A stretch of 64,000 nucleotides of DNA from Leptolyngbya iicbica LK (GCF_004212215.1 NZ_QVFV01000008.1:119808-183807); one strand, 5' to 3'; shown: positions 9,069 to 19,005, counted from the stretch's first letter. Notes: generated from the letters alone by a model not told the origin. Numbers and translations are program-made.

Positions 9069-10100
9069 TTATGGAGTCCCGCGCAGCTCAATGACTAGCA
9101 CCACCTCGTCCGAGGCGATCGCGACCCCATCATCCTGCGCCGGTACGAGTGGTGGCAGTTGCGGTGCCAACGTTTCAATACACTGCAGAACGGCAGCAGG
9201 CACAGTAGCATTCTCCTCCCAGGGTAAAAACTGCATGATCTGACCTTGAGCATCAATTGCTGGCCACATCGTTATCCGAACGGTCGAACCCACTGGAATC
9301 AGGCCAGTTGAGCAGGCGGCCCCTTGTAATACAGCCGCCGTCTCAGTTTGCCAACCAGGGGGTAACTGGGGCGGCTGATCGTGAATATCGGAGCCCCCCC
9401 CTGGCACTGGCTGCAAGGACCACCAAGACTGGAGTCCAGTGGCCGATGGCCCCGTTGGCCCCTCAGAAACCGGGGGGGCGTCACTATTCTCACCGCCGGA
9501 GTCACCCGGCAAACTCGGCGGCACGACAGGACTTGACGCTTCACCGCTGGGTGGCACCGGGGTGACGGACTGTGGCGGAGACGATGTGGCGGGAGGCGAC
9601 CCCGAGGGTGCAGGCGGTGGTGTGACTGTTGAGGGCGGCGGGGTCGGGGCGGCGACTGGCGGCGGAGTTGCCGGGGAAGGCGGTTGAGGTGGCGTTGGTG
9701 CTGGCACCCCTGGCGTTGTGGGGGCAACGGCAGGCGCGACGGGCTGAGTCGTCGTCGGTGTCACTGGTGTACGCGACGGCGTGGATGGTGGTGACACCGG
9801 GGCGAGTTCGCTGGTGGTGGGGACGCGCTCAGTTGCTGGCGGCGGGGGTGGGCTGGCAGCAGTATTGTCGGACTGATGGGTGGTGACCTCCTCTGCGATC
9901 GGGGTCGTCGCGGGGGTAGGCTCCGCTGTAGCGGGCGATAAGGTAATGAACTTAATCGGTACAGGCGTCGCCACCTCGCTCTGCCGCTGTTGCCAAGCGG
10001 CTAATCCCCACCAAGCCACCAGAGAGTGGAGCAGGGCAGCCGCGATCGCGCTGTTGACCCAAACCCAGCGCGGGGTCTGAAACTGATTTCGGCTCAACAC
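9069..10100 (-). CDS. TonB-like proline-rich periplasm-spanning protein
   Basis: A 343-residue protein with the TonB layout: a short cytoplasmic leader, one N-terminal transmembrane helix (about residues 14-33, ALLHSLVAWWGLAAW), a long Pro/Thr/Ser/Ala-rich spacer (about 55-225) able to cross the periplasm, and a compact C-terminal domain (about 240-343) containing two cysteines. The C-terminal part resembles the TonB energy-transducer fold only loosely (STVRITMWPAIDAQGQI then VPAAVLQCIETLA). TonB couples the proton-motive force, through ExbB/ExbD, to outer-membrane transporters. No exbB, exbD or receptor gene is nearby, so coupling to ExbBD is inference. The spacer is low complexity at DNA level and opens long antisense frames. 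Confidence 0.6.
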   Translation of the reverse strand: MLSRNQFQTPRWVWVNSAIAAALLHSLVAWWGLAAWQQRQSEVATPVPIKFITLSPATAEPTPATTPIAEEVTTHQSDNTAASPPPPPATERVPTTSELAPVSPPSTPSRTPVTPTTTQPVAPAVAPTTPGVPAPTPPQPPSPATPPPVAAPTPPPSTVTPPPAPSGSPPATSSPPQSVTPVPPSGEASSPVVPPSLPGDSGGENSDAPPVSEGPTGPSATGLQSWWSLQPVPGGGSDIHDQPPQLPPGWQTETAAVLQGAACSTGLIPVGSTVRITMWPAIDAQGQIMQFLPWEENATVPAAVLQCIETLAPQLPPLVPAQDDGVAIASDEVVLVIELRGTP

Positions 10101-10276
10101 AGCTCTGGCAGCACCCTATCGTCACGCGACATCATGACCTAGCTTAGCGGTTCCACACATGAGCGCCGCTCTGAGTCAACCAGTTCGCTAGATGCCACAA
10201 CTCAGTCCCCGTGAATCTGGAGACACTGTCGCCAGATTCAGCACTATGCGCCCCCGCAGACAATGCCGCTGATGGC

Positions 10277-13200
10277 TCACAGTTGAATGCTACAAACCTT
10301 GAGCGGCAGTTGGAGGCCACGGAGCTGGGCGGCAAAACACGAGACTATAGTCTCCTGGGATAAATGCTGGGCCAATGTCCAAGACACCAAAACCCCATTG
10401 GGCTCAGCCACTTCCTGGAGTCGTGAGGCGATGTTGACGCAGGGGCCGATCGCGGTATAGTCCGCCCGGACTTCTCCGCCAAACATCCCTACTACCGCGT
10501 CGCCCTGGTGAATGCCATAGCGCACCCGGATTTCGGGAATATCTTGGGTTCGCCATTTCTGATTCAGCTCATCCAGAGTGTCGTGCATGCGATGGACTGC
10601 TGCGATCGCCCGTCGGGCCTGTTCATCGGGCGGCAATTCTTCTGGTGCGCCAAACAGCGCCAACACCCCATCCCCCATGAATTTATCGACTGTGCCACCA
10701 CTGGCAAAAATCGCTTCTGTCATAGCGTTGAGATATTCATTCAACACCTGGGCCAGGCGACGCGGGCCTAACTGATCAGACAAGGGGGTAAAGCTGACAA
10801 TGTCGCTAAACAGCACCGTAATCTGGCGCGGTTCAGGTTGCAGGGCGAGTTGTAAATCTCCCGCTGCGGCTTTCGTCACCAGCGTCTCGGGCAAAAACCG
10901 CCGCAGCACCGACTCTGTCAAATACTGATTGAGTTCCCGTACCTTTTGCTCGTTGGCTTTGAGGGCCAACAAATTGCGCACTTCGGCCAGCAGTTCGCGA
11001 TCGTTAAATGGTTTGCCCAAATAGGCATCTGCTCCCTGCTCGACGCCTTCAATGCGGGTTTCATCATCGACCTTGGCCGTTAACAGCACAATGGGAATGC
11101 TGCTCAAAGCTTCGGTTTGGCGAATCTGCTGCAACAGTTCCAGCCCCGACATCCCCGGCATCATTAAATCGGTCAAAATCAAGTTGGGCGTGAAGGTTTC
11201 GAGCATCGCCAAAGCGGCGACCCCATCGTGGGCTGTGCGCACTTGATAGCCTTGGCGTTGCAATACATTCGAAATGTACGATCGCAAATCAGCATTATCA
11301 TCCACCACTAGGATGTGCGGCATTCCCGTCAGCGTATTGGATGAGGTGTTCGTCGTGATCGCTGGTGACGAGGCTTCCGGCATCATCGAGATATCAGCTA
11401 GTTCGACTTCGGCACGGCTGATCTCAATGGCAGCGGCCTGGGTCAATATTTGCTCAGCTGGTAAGTGCTGGTGGCCGGTGGGTAACGTAACCACAAAGGT
11501 TGTTCCCTGACCATGGGTTGAAGTCACATCAATGGTGCCGTGATGCAAAGACACCAGTTCTTTGACGAGGGCGAGGCCCAGCCCGGTGCCTTCATAACGC
11601 CGATTGGTCGAGCCATCGGCTTGTCGAAAGCGATCAAATAAATGAGGCAGTTGATCATCACGGATGCCGATGCCCGTATCACTGACTTTGACGACACAGT
11701 GCCCGGCTGTCGCTTCTAAAACGACGGTGATGGTACCGCCCGCAGGCGTAAATTTCACCGCATTCGACAAGAGGTTGTAGAGCACCTTGTCGAACTTTTC
11801 GAGATCGAGAAAGGCAGTGACACCTGCCGTCAGGTGGGTCTGTAGCTGCAACCCCTGGCGTTCACAATAGGGCTGAAACGCGGTCACCACATCTTTGATA
11901 AAAGCGGCCACATCCACGGGACGAAAGGTCGGCTGCATCCGACCCGCATCCAGCCGTTGCAAATCGAGCAGTTGATTCACCAATCGCAGTAACCGCCGGG
12001 CATTGCGGAGGGCAACGGTGGACTCTTCCAGATTTAAGCCCCGCTGATGGCTGACGGCGGCTTCTAACGGACCTAAGGTCAGCGTCAGCGGGGTGCGAAA
12101 CTCATGGGAAATATTTTGAAAGAATTCAGTTTTTTGGCGATCAAGCGCCATGAGTTGTTCCGTCTGCTCGCGGGTTTTTTGATACAGGCGGGATTGCTGC
12201 ACCGCGATCGCCGCCTGACTCGCGACCGCCTGCGCCAACTCAATTTCTCCCGGTTGCCAGGGGTGAGGGCGATGAATATGACGGAGCGAAATGCTGCCAA
12301 TAATTTGGTCCTCAGTCATCAATGGCACGACGAGTAGCGATCGCGCCCCTCCTGAGCGGAGGGGTTGATCTTGCATCGTCATTTCGGGATGCTGACTCAG
12401 ATCATCAATCTGAATTGGTTGTTGCGTTGTCAATAGCTCTTGCAAGACCGGGTTTTGACTAACGGGCGTTTGCGATCGCGGCAACACCGGATCTGACTCC
12501 GAGGTGTGGGGCACCGGACTGCCGTCAGGATGGGCTTCATACAGCCCCACACACTGCATATAGTCATTGGCCGCCGTCCACAGCGACAGCACACAGCTAT
12601 CAACGGATAACACCTGCCCTAGTTCCCGCGTGATCGCTGCAAAAATGGCCTGGGGCTCCAAACTAGAGCGAATGGCCTGTGTCACCGTATTGAGTAATTG
12701 TTCACGCCGCGCCAGCGCTTGCATCTGCTCGTAGGTCAGCGCTTGCGACAGGGCCAGGGCCGTTTGATCGGCAACGGTCGCCAGCAGTTGGCGATCGCCC
12801 TCATGCCAAGCCTCAACCTCGCCACAGCGATGGAGGGCTAGCACGGCCAGCGGTTGTTGTTGACTAATCAGTGGGACCAGTAAGCTAGCTTGTACATTGA
12901 GGTCAGCTAACCGACTGACAACTAAGCGATCATCGTCGTTCGTCAAGACTGTCTCAGGGCTGAGCATCGTCATCTCGGTCACCGGCCAAGCCAAGTCTGA
13001 CGGCAGCAAAGGGGCTGCGCTGGTAACTTGAGCCGCATTGGTGTAAATCGTGGCGGTGACCGCAGTACTGGCGGTGCCCAACGGCTGCAAGACGCAAATA
13101 TCGGCTCCCATATGCTGACCCACCGTTTCGACCACAGTCTGCATCATTATTTGCGCTGTGGTTGCACTGCGGATGGTGTTCGTCATCGCGTTCAGCAACG

Positions 13201-13717
13201 TTTCTTGTTGCAAGACGCGCTCTAATTCTTCGGTGCGCGATCGCAATAACTGATGGGCATCCAGCGCTTGGGAGACCACCGTCTTCAGGTCCTGCGCTTC
13301 CCAGGGTTTAGTGACATATTTAAACACCTTGCCCTGGTTAATCGCCCCGACTAAATCCTCAACATCTGTATACCCCGTCAAAATGATCCGCATGATATTG
13401 GGGTATTGCACCGCTGTCTGGCGCAAAAATTCGGTGCCACTCATGCCCGGCATCCGCTGATCGGAAATAATGACCGCGACGTCTGGGTGCTCCGTGAGAG
13501 TCTCTAAAGCCGCATGACCACTTTCTGCCCGCAGTACCTTGAACTGTCTGTAAAACGTGCGATACAGCAAATCAAGATTGTCTGGCTCATCATCGACAAC
13601 CAGCAACTTGGGTTTAGTGTTAAGTTCTCGACGCGGCTTAATAGACAACCCTCGATACCTGATATTTGACGTTCCTAAAGTTGATGCACAATTCCTGATG
13701 CTCCAGGCCAGACTCAA
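10277..13717 (-). CDS. cyaC: Hybrid two-component adenylate cyclase, CyaC type
   Basis: About 1146 residues in the order known for CyaC of Anabaena and Arthrospira: receiver 1 (about 35-155, Asp in IISDQRMPG), two GAF domains (about 180-340 and 345-510), HisKA (ISHEFRTPLTLTL, near 530), HATPase (DTGIGI and GTGLGLALVKEL), receiver 2 (about 795-910, LILTDLMMPGMSG) and a class III nucleotide cyclase (about 955-1125). The cyclase keeps the metal-binding Asp residues in LFSDIVSF and KFMGDGVLALFG, the Lys and Asp that select adenine (TVDKF, RADYTAIG) and the Arg in NIASRL. It should therefore make cAMP under phosphorelay control. No ATG precedes receiver 1; TTG codons at 13717 or 13648 are the likely starts. 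Confidence 0.82.
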   Translation of the reverse strand: MSLAWSIRNCASTLGTSNIRYRGLSIKPRRELNTKPKLLVVDDEPDNLDLLYRTFYRQFKVLRAESGHAALETLTEHPDVAVIISDQRMPGMSGTEFLRQTAVQYPNIMRIILTGYTDVEDLVGAINQGKVFKYVTKPWEAQDLKTVVSQALDAHQLLRSRTEELERVLQQETLLNAMTNTIRSATTAQIMMQTVVETVGQHMGADICVLQPLGTASTAVTATIYTNAAQVTSAAPLLPSDLAWPVTEMTMLSPETVLTNDDDRLVVSRLADLNVQASLLVPLISQQQPLAVLALHRCGEVEAWHEGDRQLLATVADQTALALSQALTYEQMQALARREQLLNTVTQAIRSSLEPQAIFAAITRELGQVLSVDSCVLSLWTAANDYMQCVGLYEAHPDGSPVPHTSESDPVLPRSQTPVSQNPVLQELLTTQQPIQIDDLSQHPEMTMQDQPLRSGGARSLLVVPLMTEDQIIGSISLRHIHRPHPWQPGEIELAQAVASQAAIAVQQSRLYQKTREQTEQLMALDRQKTEFFQNISHEFRTPLTLTLGPLEAAVSHQRGLNLEESTVALRNARRLLRLVNQLLDLQRLDAGRMQPTFRPVDVAAFIKDVVTAFQPYCERQGLQLQTHLTAGVTAFLDLEKFDKVLYNLLSNAVKFTPAGGTITVVLEATAGHCVVKVSDTGIGIRDDQLPHLFDRFRQADGSTNRRYEGTGLGLALVKELVSLHHGTIDVTSTHGQGTTFVVTLPTGHQHLPAEQILTQAAAIEISRAEVELADISMMPEASSPAITTNTSSNTLTGMPHILVVDDNADLRSYISNVLQRQGYQVRTAHDGVAALAMLETFTPNLILTDLMMPGMSGLELLQQIRQTEALSSIPIVLLTAKVDDETRIEGVEQGADAYLGKPFNDRELLAEVRNLLALKANEQKVRELNQYLTESVLRRFLPETLVTKAAAGDLQLALQPEPRQITVLFSDIVSFTPLSDQLGPRRLAQVLNEYLNAMTEAIFASGGTVDKFMGDGVLALFGAPEELPPDEQARRAIAAVHRMHDTLDELNQKWRTQDIPEIRVRYGIHQGDAVVGMFGGEVRADYTAIGPCVNIASRLQEVAEPNGVLVSWTLAQHLSQETIVSCFAAQLRGLQLPLKVCSIQL

Positions 13718-14260
13718 TCGTGCTGTCTAAAATCGATGACCGCACAGGCACTCCATAGTTTGCCCCAGAACCCTGTCAGAAATTGCTAATTCAGCCTCAA
13801 CAATTTGTCTGAGCGCCGACTCAGTCTCCCTGAGCGCCCGGGCTAGATAGTTGCCTACCAGCGGCTACACCGCTCGACTTGCTTGACTTAGACTGCACCC
13901 AGCTAACGTTGATTTGGCTGAGTTTAGATGCCTGAGTGATGGTGGCCCCAGAGTTGATCCCAGTTAGTTTTACTTCACACCTTGTGACAGTCAGGATAAT
14001 TGCTGCCCCCCTTTAACCCGACCCTGAGTCGGTACAGACGCCCCCTTGTTCAGTTCGCGATGGGCCTGATCCGGGCTCTCGTATTTTGCCAGTTAACCTG
14101 CAATCACCCCCCAATTTGAGCATCGTCTGCAGCCACAAACAAAACATTGAGATCAGGCAGGGTAAACTGACGGATAGTTCGATATACCGGCTTGGCACAC
14201 CTCTAAGAGAATGCCCAATCCTGGTGTTACAAACGCAATGCCTCGGTCACTTTGTTCCCC
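13718..14260. other. Divergent intergenic spacer between cyclase and acetyltransferase
   Basis: About 540 bp between divergent genes, expected to hold promoters for both. Short frames inside it have no recognisable product. No tRNA, riboswitch or repeat was recognised. Confidence 0.4.
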
Positions 14261-14896
14261 ATGCCAGTGTCTCGATCTGCTGAATTTGAATCAGTTTCGT
14301 TTTATATCCGGCCGGCAGTGCTAACGGATTTACAGGACGTGGCCACTGTTTTAGCCAGCAGCTTTTATCCGCCTTTGGGTTGGCAGCGGTGGTTGTATCC
14401 TCTGTTTCGCTTTAGCATTCACGAAGATCTGAAGCAGCGGCTACAAGGGGGACATCCGCACTATCGCTGCCTGACGGCGATCGCGCCTGATCGCATCACC
14501 CGCCAACCGACTGTCATTGGCACGGTCGAAGTCGCTTACCGTCAACCCCATTTATGGACCTTTCACCGTTTGCCCTGGGTCTACCTCTCGAACTTGGCCG
14601 TCTGCCCTCACTATCGTCGTCAGGGGGTGGCACGGCGGCTCTTGCAAGCGGCTGAGCAGCTGACTCTTGACTGGGGCTTTGGGGATTTGTCTCTGCATGT
14701 CATGACAGATAACAGCCAGGCTCGGCAGCTCTATGAGGGCATGGGGTATCAACTCCATCGGGTCGAACCGACGCTCTTGTCTCTCTTTAACTTTCAGCCC
14801 TCGCGCTTATTGTTGAGAAAGACGATCTCACCACCACAGCGATCGTCGTCCGTTTTTCAGTATGTTGATCCCACCGCTTCGGAGCCTTCACACTGA
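14261..14896 (+). CDS. GNAT-family N-acetyltransferase
   Basis: A 211-residue acyltransferase of the GCN5-related superfamily. The acetyl-CoA binding signature is clear: beta strand WVYLSNLAVCPHYRRQGVAR, where R-R-Q-G-V-A forms the pyrophosphate-binding loop, followed by NSQARQLYEGMGYQ, the usual C-terminal Y-x-x-x-G-F/Y element. The substrate cannot be read from the sequence; candidates include ribosomal protein N-termini, small amines and amino acids. The ATG at 14261 is preferred over a TTG 9 bp upstream. A basic tail of about 20 residues follows the domain. Confidence 0.88.
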   Translation: MPVSRSAEFESVSFYIRPAVLTDLQDVATVLASSFYPPLGWQRWLYPLFRFSIHEDLKQRLQGGHPHYRCLTAIAPDRITRQPTVIGTVEVAYRQPHLWTFHRLPWVYLSNLAVCPHYRRQGVARRLLQAAEQLTLDWGFGDLSLHVMTDNSQARQLYEGMGYQLHRVEPTLLSLFNFQPSRLLLRKTISPPQRSSSVFQYVDPTASEPSH

Positions 14897-15231
14897 CCTC
14901 TCAGCTCACTAGCAGAGCCGGACTGCGGAGATGAAGGGGGGCTAGGAAGAATGGTCAGCCGTCATCCCTCAGAGTCTGTATAGCGAGCAGGAGGCGATCG
15001 CTGACTCAGCGCCAGGATTTTAGTGTCACAGGTTTTATGAGGATTGGTATACTTGCCGCAGTTCCATCGCGGTGAAAGGAACTAATGACACTATCCTTGG
15101 CTCAATCGGGGACGCCAGACCCGTTGGTCACCCACAGATAGTGTTGACCGCCGTAGCCTTGCGGTTGCTTTGTGGCAATGCCTTGCGCTTGCCAATCATC
15201 TCAATTTCTGGAAGGAAACGAGCCTGAACCC
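14897..15231. other. Intergenic spacer upstream of ftsW
   Basis: About 335 bp. It contains the ftsW upstream region, including GGTATACTTG near 15047 that could serve as a -10-like element (weak). The ftsW reading frame remains open from 15172, but that extension shows no FtsW similarity. Confidence 0.35.
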
Positions 15232-16431
15232 ATGGCCTCTAACGCGCGTGTGAAACTTATTCGGTATCTGCTGCCCGTCATCGATCCGGCGACTCAGCAT
15301 TGGTCACGAGAATCGCGTCTTATTCGTTGGCTGACGCTAGTGTGGTTGTCGATTGGCCTGATTACTTTGTTTTCGGCTTCTTACCCGGTTGCCCTAGCTG
15401 AAACGGGGATCGGTTGGCGATTTTTAGCGATTCAGCTGCTGTGGGTATTTTTAGGGCTCAATCTGTTTAATTGGATTGTGCGGCAGCCGATTACTAGTCT
15501 GATCCGGCTGTCGGGCATCGCCTTTTTTGTGTTGATCGGGCTACTATTTCTGACGCTGATCCCAGCTCTGGGCGTCACGATTAATGGCGCGACGCGGTGG
15601 CTAGCTCTCGGCCCATTTTTGATCCAACCCTCAGAGCTACTAAAACCGCTGCTCGTATTGCAAGCCGCTCGACTGTTTGGCCGCTGGCCGCAGTTGTCAT
15701 GGTCGACCCGGGGTTGGTGGATTGGGTTATTTGCGATCGCGATCGCGGCCATCTTGTTGCAGCCCAACCTCAGCACCGCCGCGATTTGTGGTCTCTCTGT
15801 ATGGTTAGTCGCATTGGCGGCGGGCTTGCCCTATCGGTTGCTGCTGGGCACGGCGATGACGGGGTTGACGACGGCTTTGGTGAGTCTCAGTGCCAATGCT
15901 TATCAGCGCGAGCGGATTACGGCCTTTCTCAATCCCTGGGCCGACCCCATGGGTAATGGGTATCAGCTGATTCAAAGTTTGCTGGCGATTGGCTCTGGTG
16001 GCTGGTTAGGCAGTGGCTTAGGTTTGTCAGAACAAAAACTGGACTTTTTGCCGATTCAGTACACCGATTTTATTTTTTCGGTTTACGCCGAGGAATTTGG
16101 GTTCATCGGTGGCCTCTTTTTACTTACGCTGCTAATGTCTTATGCCACCCTGGCGACTTTGGTCGCGATGCGCATTCAGCATCCGATTCACCGTCTCATT
16201 GCGATCGGGGCCATGGTGCTCTTAGTGGGGCAATCGCTATTAAATATTGGGGTGGCGGTTGGAGCTTTGCCGACGACTGGCTTGCCATTGCCGTTGTTTA
16301 GCTATGGGGGGAGCTCGATGATTGCCAGCTTAGCGATCGCGGCTTTGTTGACCCGCGTCGCCCGTGAAGTTAACACCGACAATGTCGTTTCCCTGCCGCT
16401 CGGGCAACCCCTCAGCAAGCCCCAAGCTTGA
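15232..16431 (+). CDS. ftsW: Septal peptidoglycan glycosyltransferase FtsW
   Basis: A SEDS-family polytopic membrane protein of 399 residues with about ten transmembrane helices. FtsW polymerises lipid II into glycan strands at the division septum with its partner class B PBP. Family motifs include LFSASYPVA in the first helix, NGATRWLALGPFLIQPSELLK, NGYQLIQSLLAIGSGGWLG, DFIFSVYAEEFGFIGG and the C-terminal TTGLPLPLFSYGGSSM. The FtsW assignment over RodA is based on similarity to cyanobacterial FtsW as remembered. The ATG at 15232 fits the family N-terminus; the frame is open to 15172. The next gene (LptD-like) is convergent. Confidence 0.88.
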   Translation: MASNARVKLIRYLLPVIDPATQHWSRESRLIRWLTLVWLSIGLITLFSASYPVALAETGIGWRFLAIQLLWVFLGLNLFNWIVRQPITSLIRLSGIAFFVLIGLLFLTLIPALGVTINGATRWLALGPFLIQPSELLKPLLVLQAARLFGRWPQLSWSTRGWWIGLFAIAIAAILLQPNLSTAAICGLSVWLVALAAGLPYRLLLGTAMTGLTTALVSLSANAYQRERITAFLNPWADPMGNGYQLIQSLLAIGSGGWLGSGLGLSEQKLDFLPIQYTDFIFSVYAEEFGFIGGLFLLTLLMSYATLATLVAMRIQHPIHRLIAIGAMVLLVGQSLLNIGVAVGALPTTGLPLPLFSYGGSSMIASLAIAALLTRVAREVNTDNVVSLPLGQPLSKPQA

Positions 16432-16505
16432 AAGTCTCAGCAGTGAGTGTTGGCACTGGCATGGCCGAACGCTTTCGCCAGTCTTGCGCTGCAAGGTGAA
16501 GGAAC

Positions 16506-18962
16506 TTACTGCAAAACACCGCCTTCCACTTCGCGGATGTCAGCTCCCCCAAACCGAGGTGCCCGACCCGCCCAGTCAAATTCGTTGATGCGAAAGCCTA
16601 AGAAGCCCGCTGAGCGAGTTGGACTATAGCGAAGAAAGAGGCCGTAGGTTCGACGATTGTATTCAAACACGTAGTCTGTATTGATGATTTCGCCAGTGTC
16701 GAGGTTGACTGAAGTCTGGAAACCAAGGCGAAACGGCCCGTATAGCTGCTGAATGATGCCACCGCTGAGTCGATTGCTATCCACATTGCGGTCAAAGAAA
16801 AACGGTGATGTTGCGGCATCGCTGACAAACGAGCGTGTGTAAGTCACATTGAACACAGTCGAGTCGAAGAAGTCACGCGAAAAATGACCGAACTCGCCCG
16901 ACAGGCGGACACTCGCCGATAGATCGTCTTGAGTGTCGTCGCTGGTGTAATACGTGTAGGTGCCCCGACCAAACAATGCTAGGCGAATATTTGGAACGCG
17001 AGGCGTGGAAGTAAATCGAAGTCCCTCTTCCGGAGTTGCCGGCAACGCCTCACCGCGCCACAGGTCAAAGCTACGACCGATGGCCACGCTGCCTTGAAAT
17101 CGCCCTAGACTAGCTCGAAACGGAGGGGTTGTACTGTTGACTAGCTCAAGTCGATCAGTGTCAGCCGTAATGTATTGGGCCGCAACCTGATAACTGAAGG
17201 TAATGCCAGTATCGCCAATGCGGAAGCTAGGGGACACCAGTACCGCTCCAAGATTGCTCTGGACATTTTGAAAACCCAAGGAGCCATTGAAGAGGCGATC
17301 GCGGTAACTGTACTCCAGATTGAGCACGTGCCTGCCAAGTAGCTGGCGGACGCGGACGCTGGAGCGGAGTCGATCCTCCAGGTTTTGCAGATCAAGCCCT
17401 GAAAAACTAGCGTTAAATCGGACACTGGTACGTGGACCCAGCAATCCCACCACGTCGGCTTCGAGGCCCAAATTGCTCAAAAATGATTCGTCTTCGGGGG
17501 GCGGGTCTTCACCTGCTAACAAACGCTGCACCAAGACCTGTGGCGTGATAAATGCCCGCCATGAGCCCGCTCGATAGACCTCAAAAGAGCGTTCAACAAA
17601 TAGACCATCTCGATCTGTGCCGTCGTAACCGAAGGTCACAAACAAAGGATTAGCACTCTGTTCGCCTCGGGTCAGCAAGATGCGATCGCGTAGCAGAGGC
17701 ACGGTAAAGCTTTGGTCAAAAACCAGTCGGGCATTCTCGATATAGAGTTCGTCTTGCAGGTCAGTCAACCGAGTCAGAGTGGCTGAGTTACCACGAAACT
17801 CTAATTCTGGCGGCGAAAACGGGTCATTCGTCAGGCTGATTTCCTGGGCATACCAACCTTCCGCATCAAAGTCGAGTTGTGCCGCCTCAAATCGAAATCG
17901 GCGTACTGCTCCCCCCGCAGTAGGCTGGGGCAATCCTGAAGCGCTAGAAGGCACCGTGAGTCCGGTACCAAAGGAGAGGTTGCCCGTACCCTCAACATTG
18001 TTAATGGGATCAGCGGCGAGAATATCAGGATCAGTTGTGCCTGGTGTTAGGTCTCCGGCTAAATCACTCCCCGCACTGGGAATAAAGAGCGTCCCTCGGG
18101 CATCAAACAAACTGCCGGCCCCTTGAATGAGGTTGTATTCACCGCGATCAGCCTCAATCACCTGTTCTCCACGGGTGAAGAGCACATCGCCATCGACCAC
18201 CACAAATCGGTTGGCTAGGTTGGCCCACAGGCGATCTGCCCTCAAAATGCCGTTGCCCAGCCGTAACACCACATCCCCCTGGGCGGTCAGCACCTGGGTT
18301 TGGGGTTCAAACTCTTGATAGTCAGCCGTCAAATTCAACGGGGTGGGAGGACGGTTGGTGGGTTGAGTCGGCGTCAGCAACGCGCCATCAACCACCGCTC
18401 CGTTGGACCAGTCACGTTCGGGGGTGGCGGCCCGGGGATAAACGGGGCCATCCTCTTCTTCGTCTAGCGTTGTTGACGATTCAGGATCGTCGCCTTCTAC
18501 CACCTCATCTTCATCCGAGTTGGTATCGGTTTGGGGCGCTTGATCGGGCGGCGGTGGGTTAGGAACGTTCTCTGCATCAGGCGCGGCATCGCGATCGCCC
18601 AATTGCGATACCCAAGGAGCCCGTATCGAAGCAAAGTTTCGTTGAGAGGGAGGAGCCGATGCCTCTTCTAAACCCAGTGGTGCGGATATAGGCTCAGCCT
18701 GGAGGAATTGGGCCTGAGTTGCCGATGCGGCTAGGGAAGGAACATCCGTCGCTCTGATGACAGAGGCGATATCGGAAAACTGCACCGGACGAGTCAACGC
18801 TTCGGGTGCTGAGAAGGCAGCCGGATCTGGCCGTCCCTGGTGAGAGGAAGTTGCCGCGCGATCGCTGGGATCAGACCGAGGTGTCGCTTCGTCCGGGGTC
18901 GCCGTCGACACTGTCTGAACAAGGGCAGGAGGAGGCAGATCAGCAGGAGGAATAAAGGGCAT
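16506..18962 (-). CDS. Cyanobacterial LptD-like outer-membrane protein (OstA + DUF3769)
   Basis: An 818-residue protein with a long disordered, acidic and proline-rich N-terminal region (about 1-190), an OstA/LptA-like beta-jellyroll segment (about 200-280, with QVLTAQGDVVLRLGNG and IEADRGEYNLIQG) and a large beta-rich C-terminal region ending in an aromatic-rich barrel-like tail (TYGLFLRYSP). This matches the DUF3769 family, regarded as the cyanobacterial counterpart of LptD, which inserts lipopolysaccharide into the outer leaflet. No typical Sec signal peptide is visible at the chosen start (ATG 18962) or at the upstream option (18980). A psbI terminator hairpin lies immediately upstream, so transcription probably starts very close to the coding region or reads through. 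Confidence 0.8.
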   Translation of the reverse strand: MPFIPPADLPPPALVQTVSTATPDEATPRSDPSDRAATSSHQGRPDPAAFSAPEALTRPVQFSDIASVIRATDVPSLAASATQAQFLQAEPISAPLGLEEASAPPSQRNFASIRAPWVSQLGDRDAAPDAENVPNPPPPDQAPQTDTNSDEDEVVEGDDPESSTTLDEEEDGPVYPRAATPERDWSNGAVVDGALLTPTQPTNRPPTPLNLTADYQEFEPQTQVLTAQGDVVLRLGNGILRADRLWANLANRFVVVDGDVLFTRGEQVIEADRGEYNLIQGAGSLFDARGTLFIPSAGSDLAGDLTPGTTDPDILAADPINNVEGTGNLSFGTGLTVPSSASGLPQPTAGGAVRRFRFEAAQLDFDAEGWYAQEISLTNDPFSPPELEFRGNSATLTRLTDLQDELYIENARLVFDQSFTVPLLRDRILLTRGEQSANPLFVTFGYDGTDRDGLFVERSFEVYRAGSWRAFITPQVLVQRLLAGEDPPPEDESFLSNLGLEADVVGLLGPRTSVRFNASFSGLDLQNLEDRLRSSVRVRQLLGRHVLNLEYSYRDRLFNGSLGFQNVQSNLGAVLVSPSFRIGDTGITFSYQVAAQYITADTDRLELVNSTTPPFRASLGRFQGSVAIGRSFDLWRGEALPATPEEGLRFTSTPRVPNIRLALFGRGTYTYYTSDDTQDDLSASVRLSGEFGHFSRDFFDSTVFNVTYTRSFVSDAATSPFFFDRNVDSNRLSGGIIQQLYGPFRLGFQTSVNLDTGEIINTDYVFEYNRRTYGLFLRYSPTRSAGFLGFRINEFDWAGRAPRFGGADIREVEGGVLQ

Positions 18963-18984
18963 AGACGGCCAGCCAATCAAAACA

Positions 18985-19005
18985 AAAGCCCGACAAGCGG
19001 GCTTT
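18985..19005 (-). terminator. Intrinsic terminator downstream of psbI
   Basis: Perfect 8-bp stem AAAGCCCG / CGGGCTTT with a 5-base loop. Read on the minus strand it is followed by the T-rich run TTTTGTTTTG, as expected for a Rho-independent terminator. It lies about 115 bp beyond the psbI stop and only about 20 bp before the LptD-like start. Confidence 0.8.

Noticed and set aside
9257..9886. Plus-strand and other-frame reading frames across the TonB-like gene
   Set aside because: They result from the GC-rich Pro/Thr low-complexity spacer; no family similarity and no RBS.
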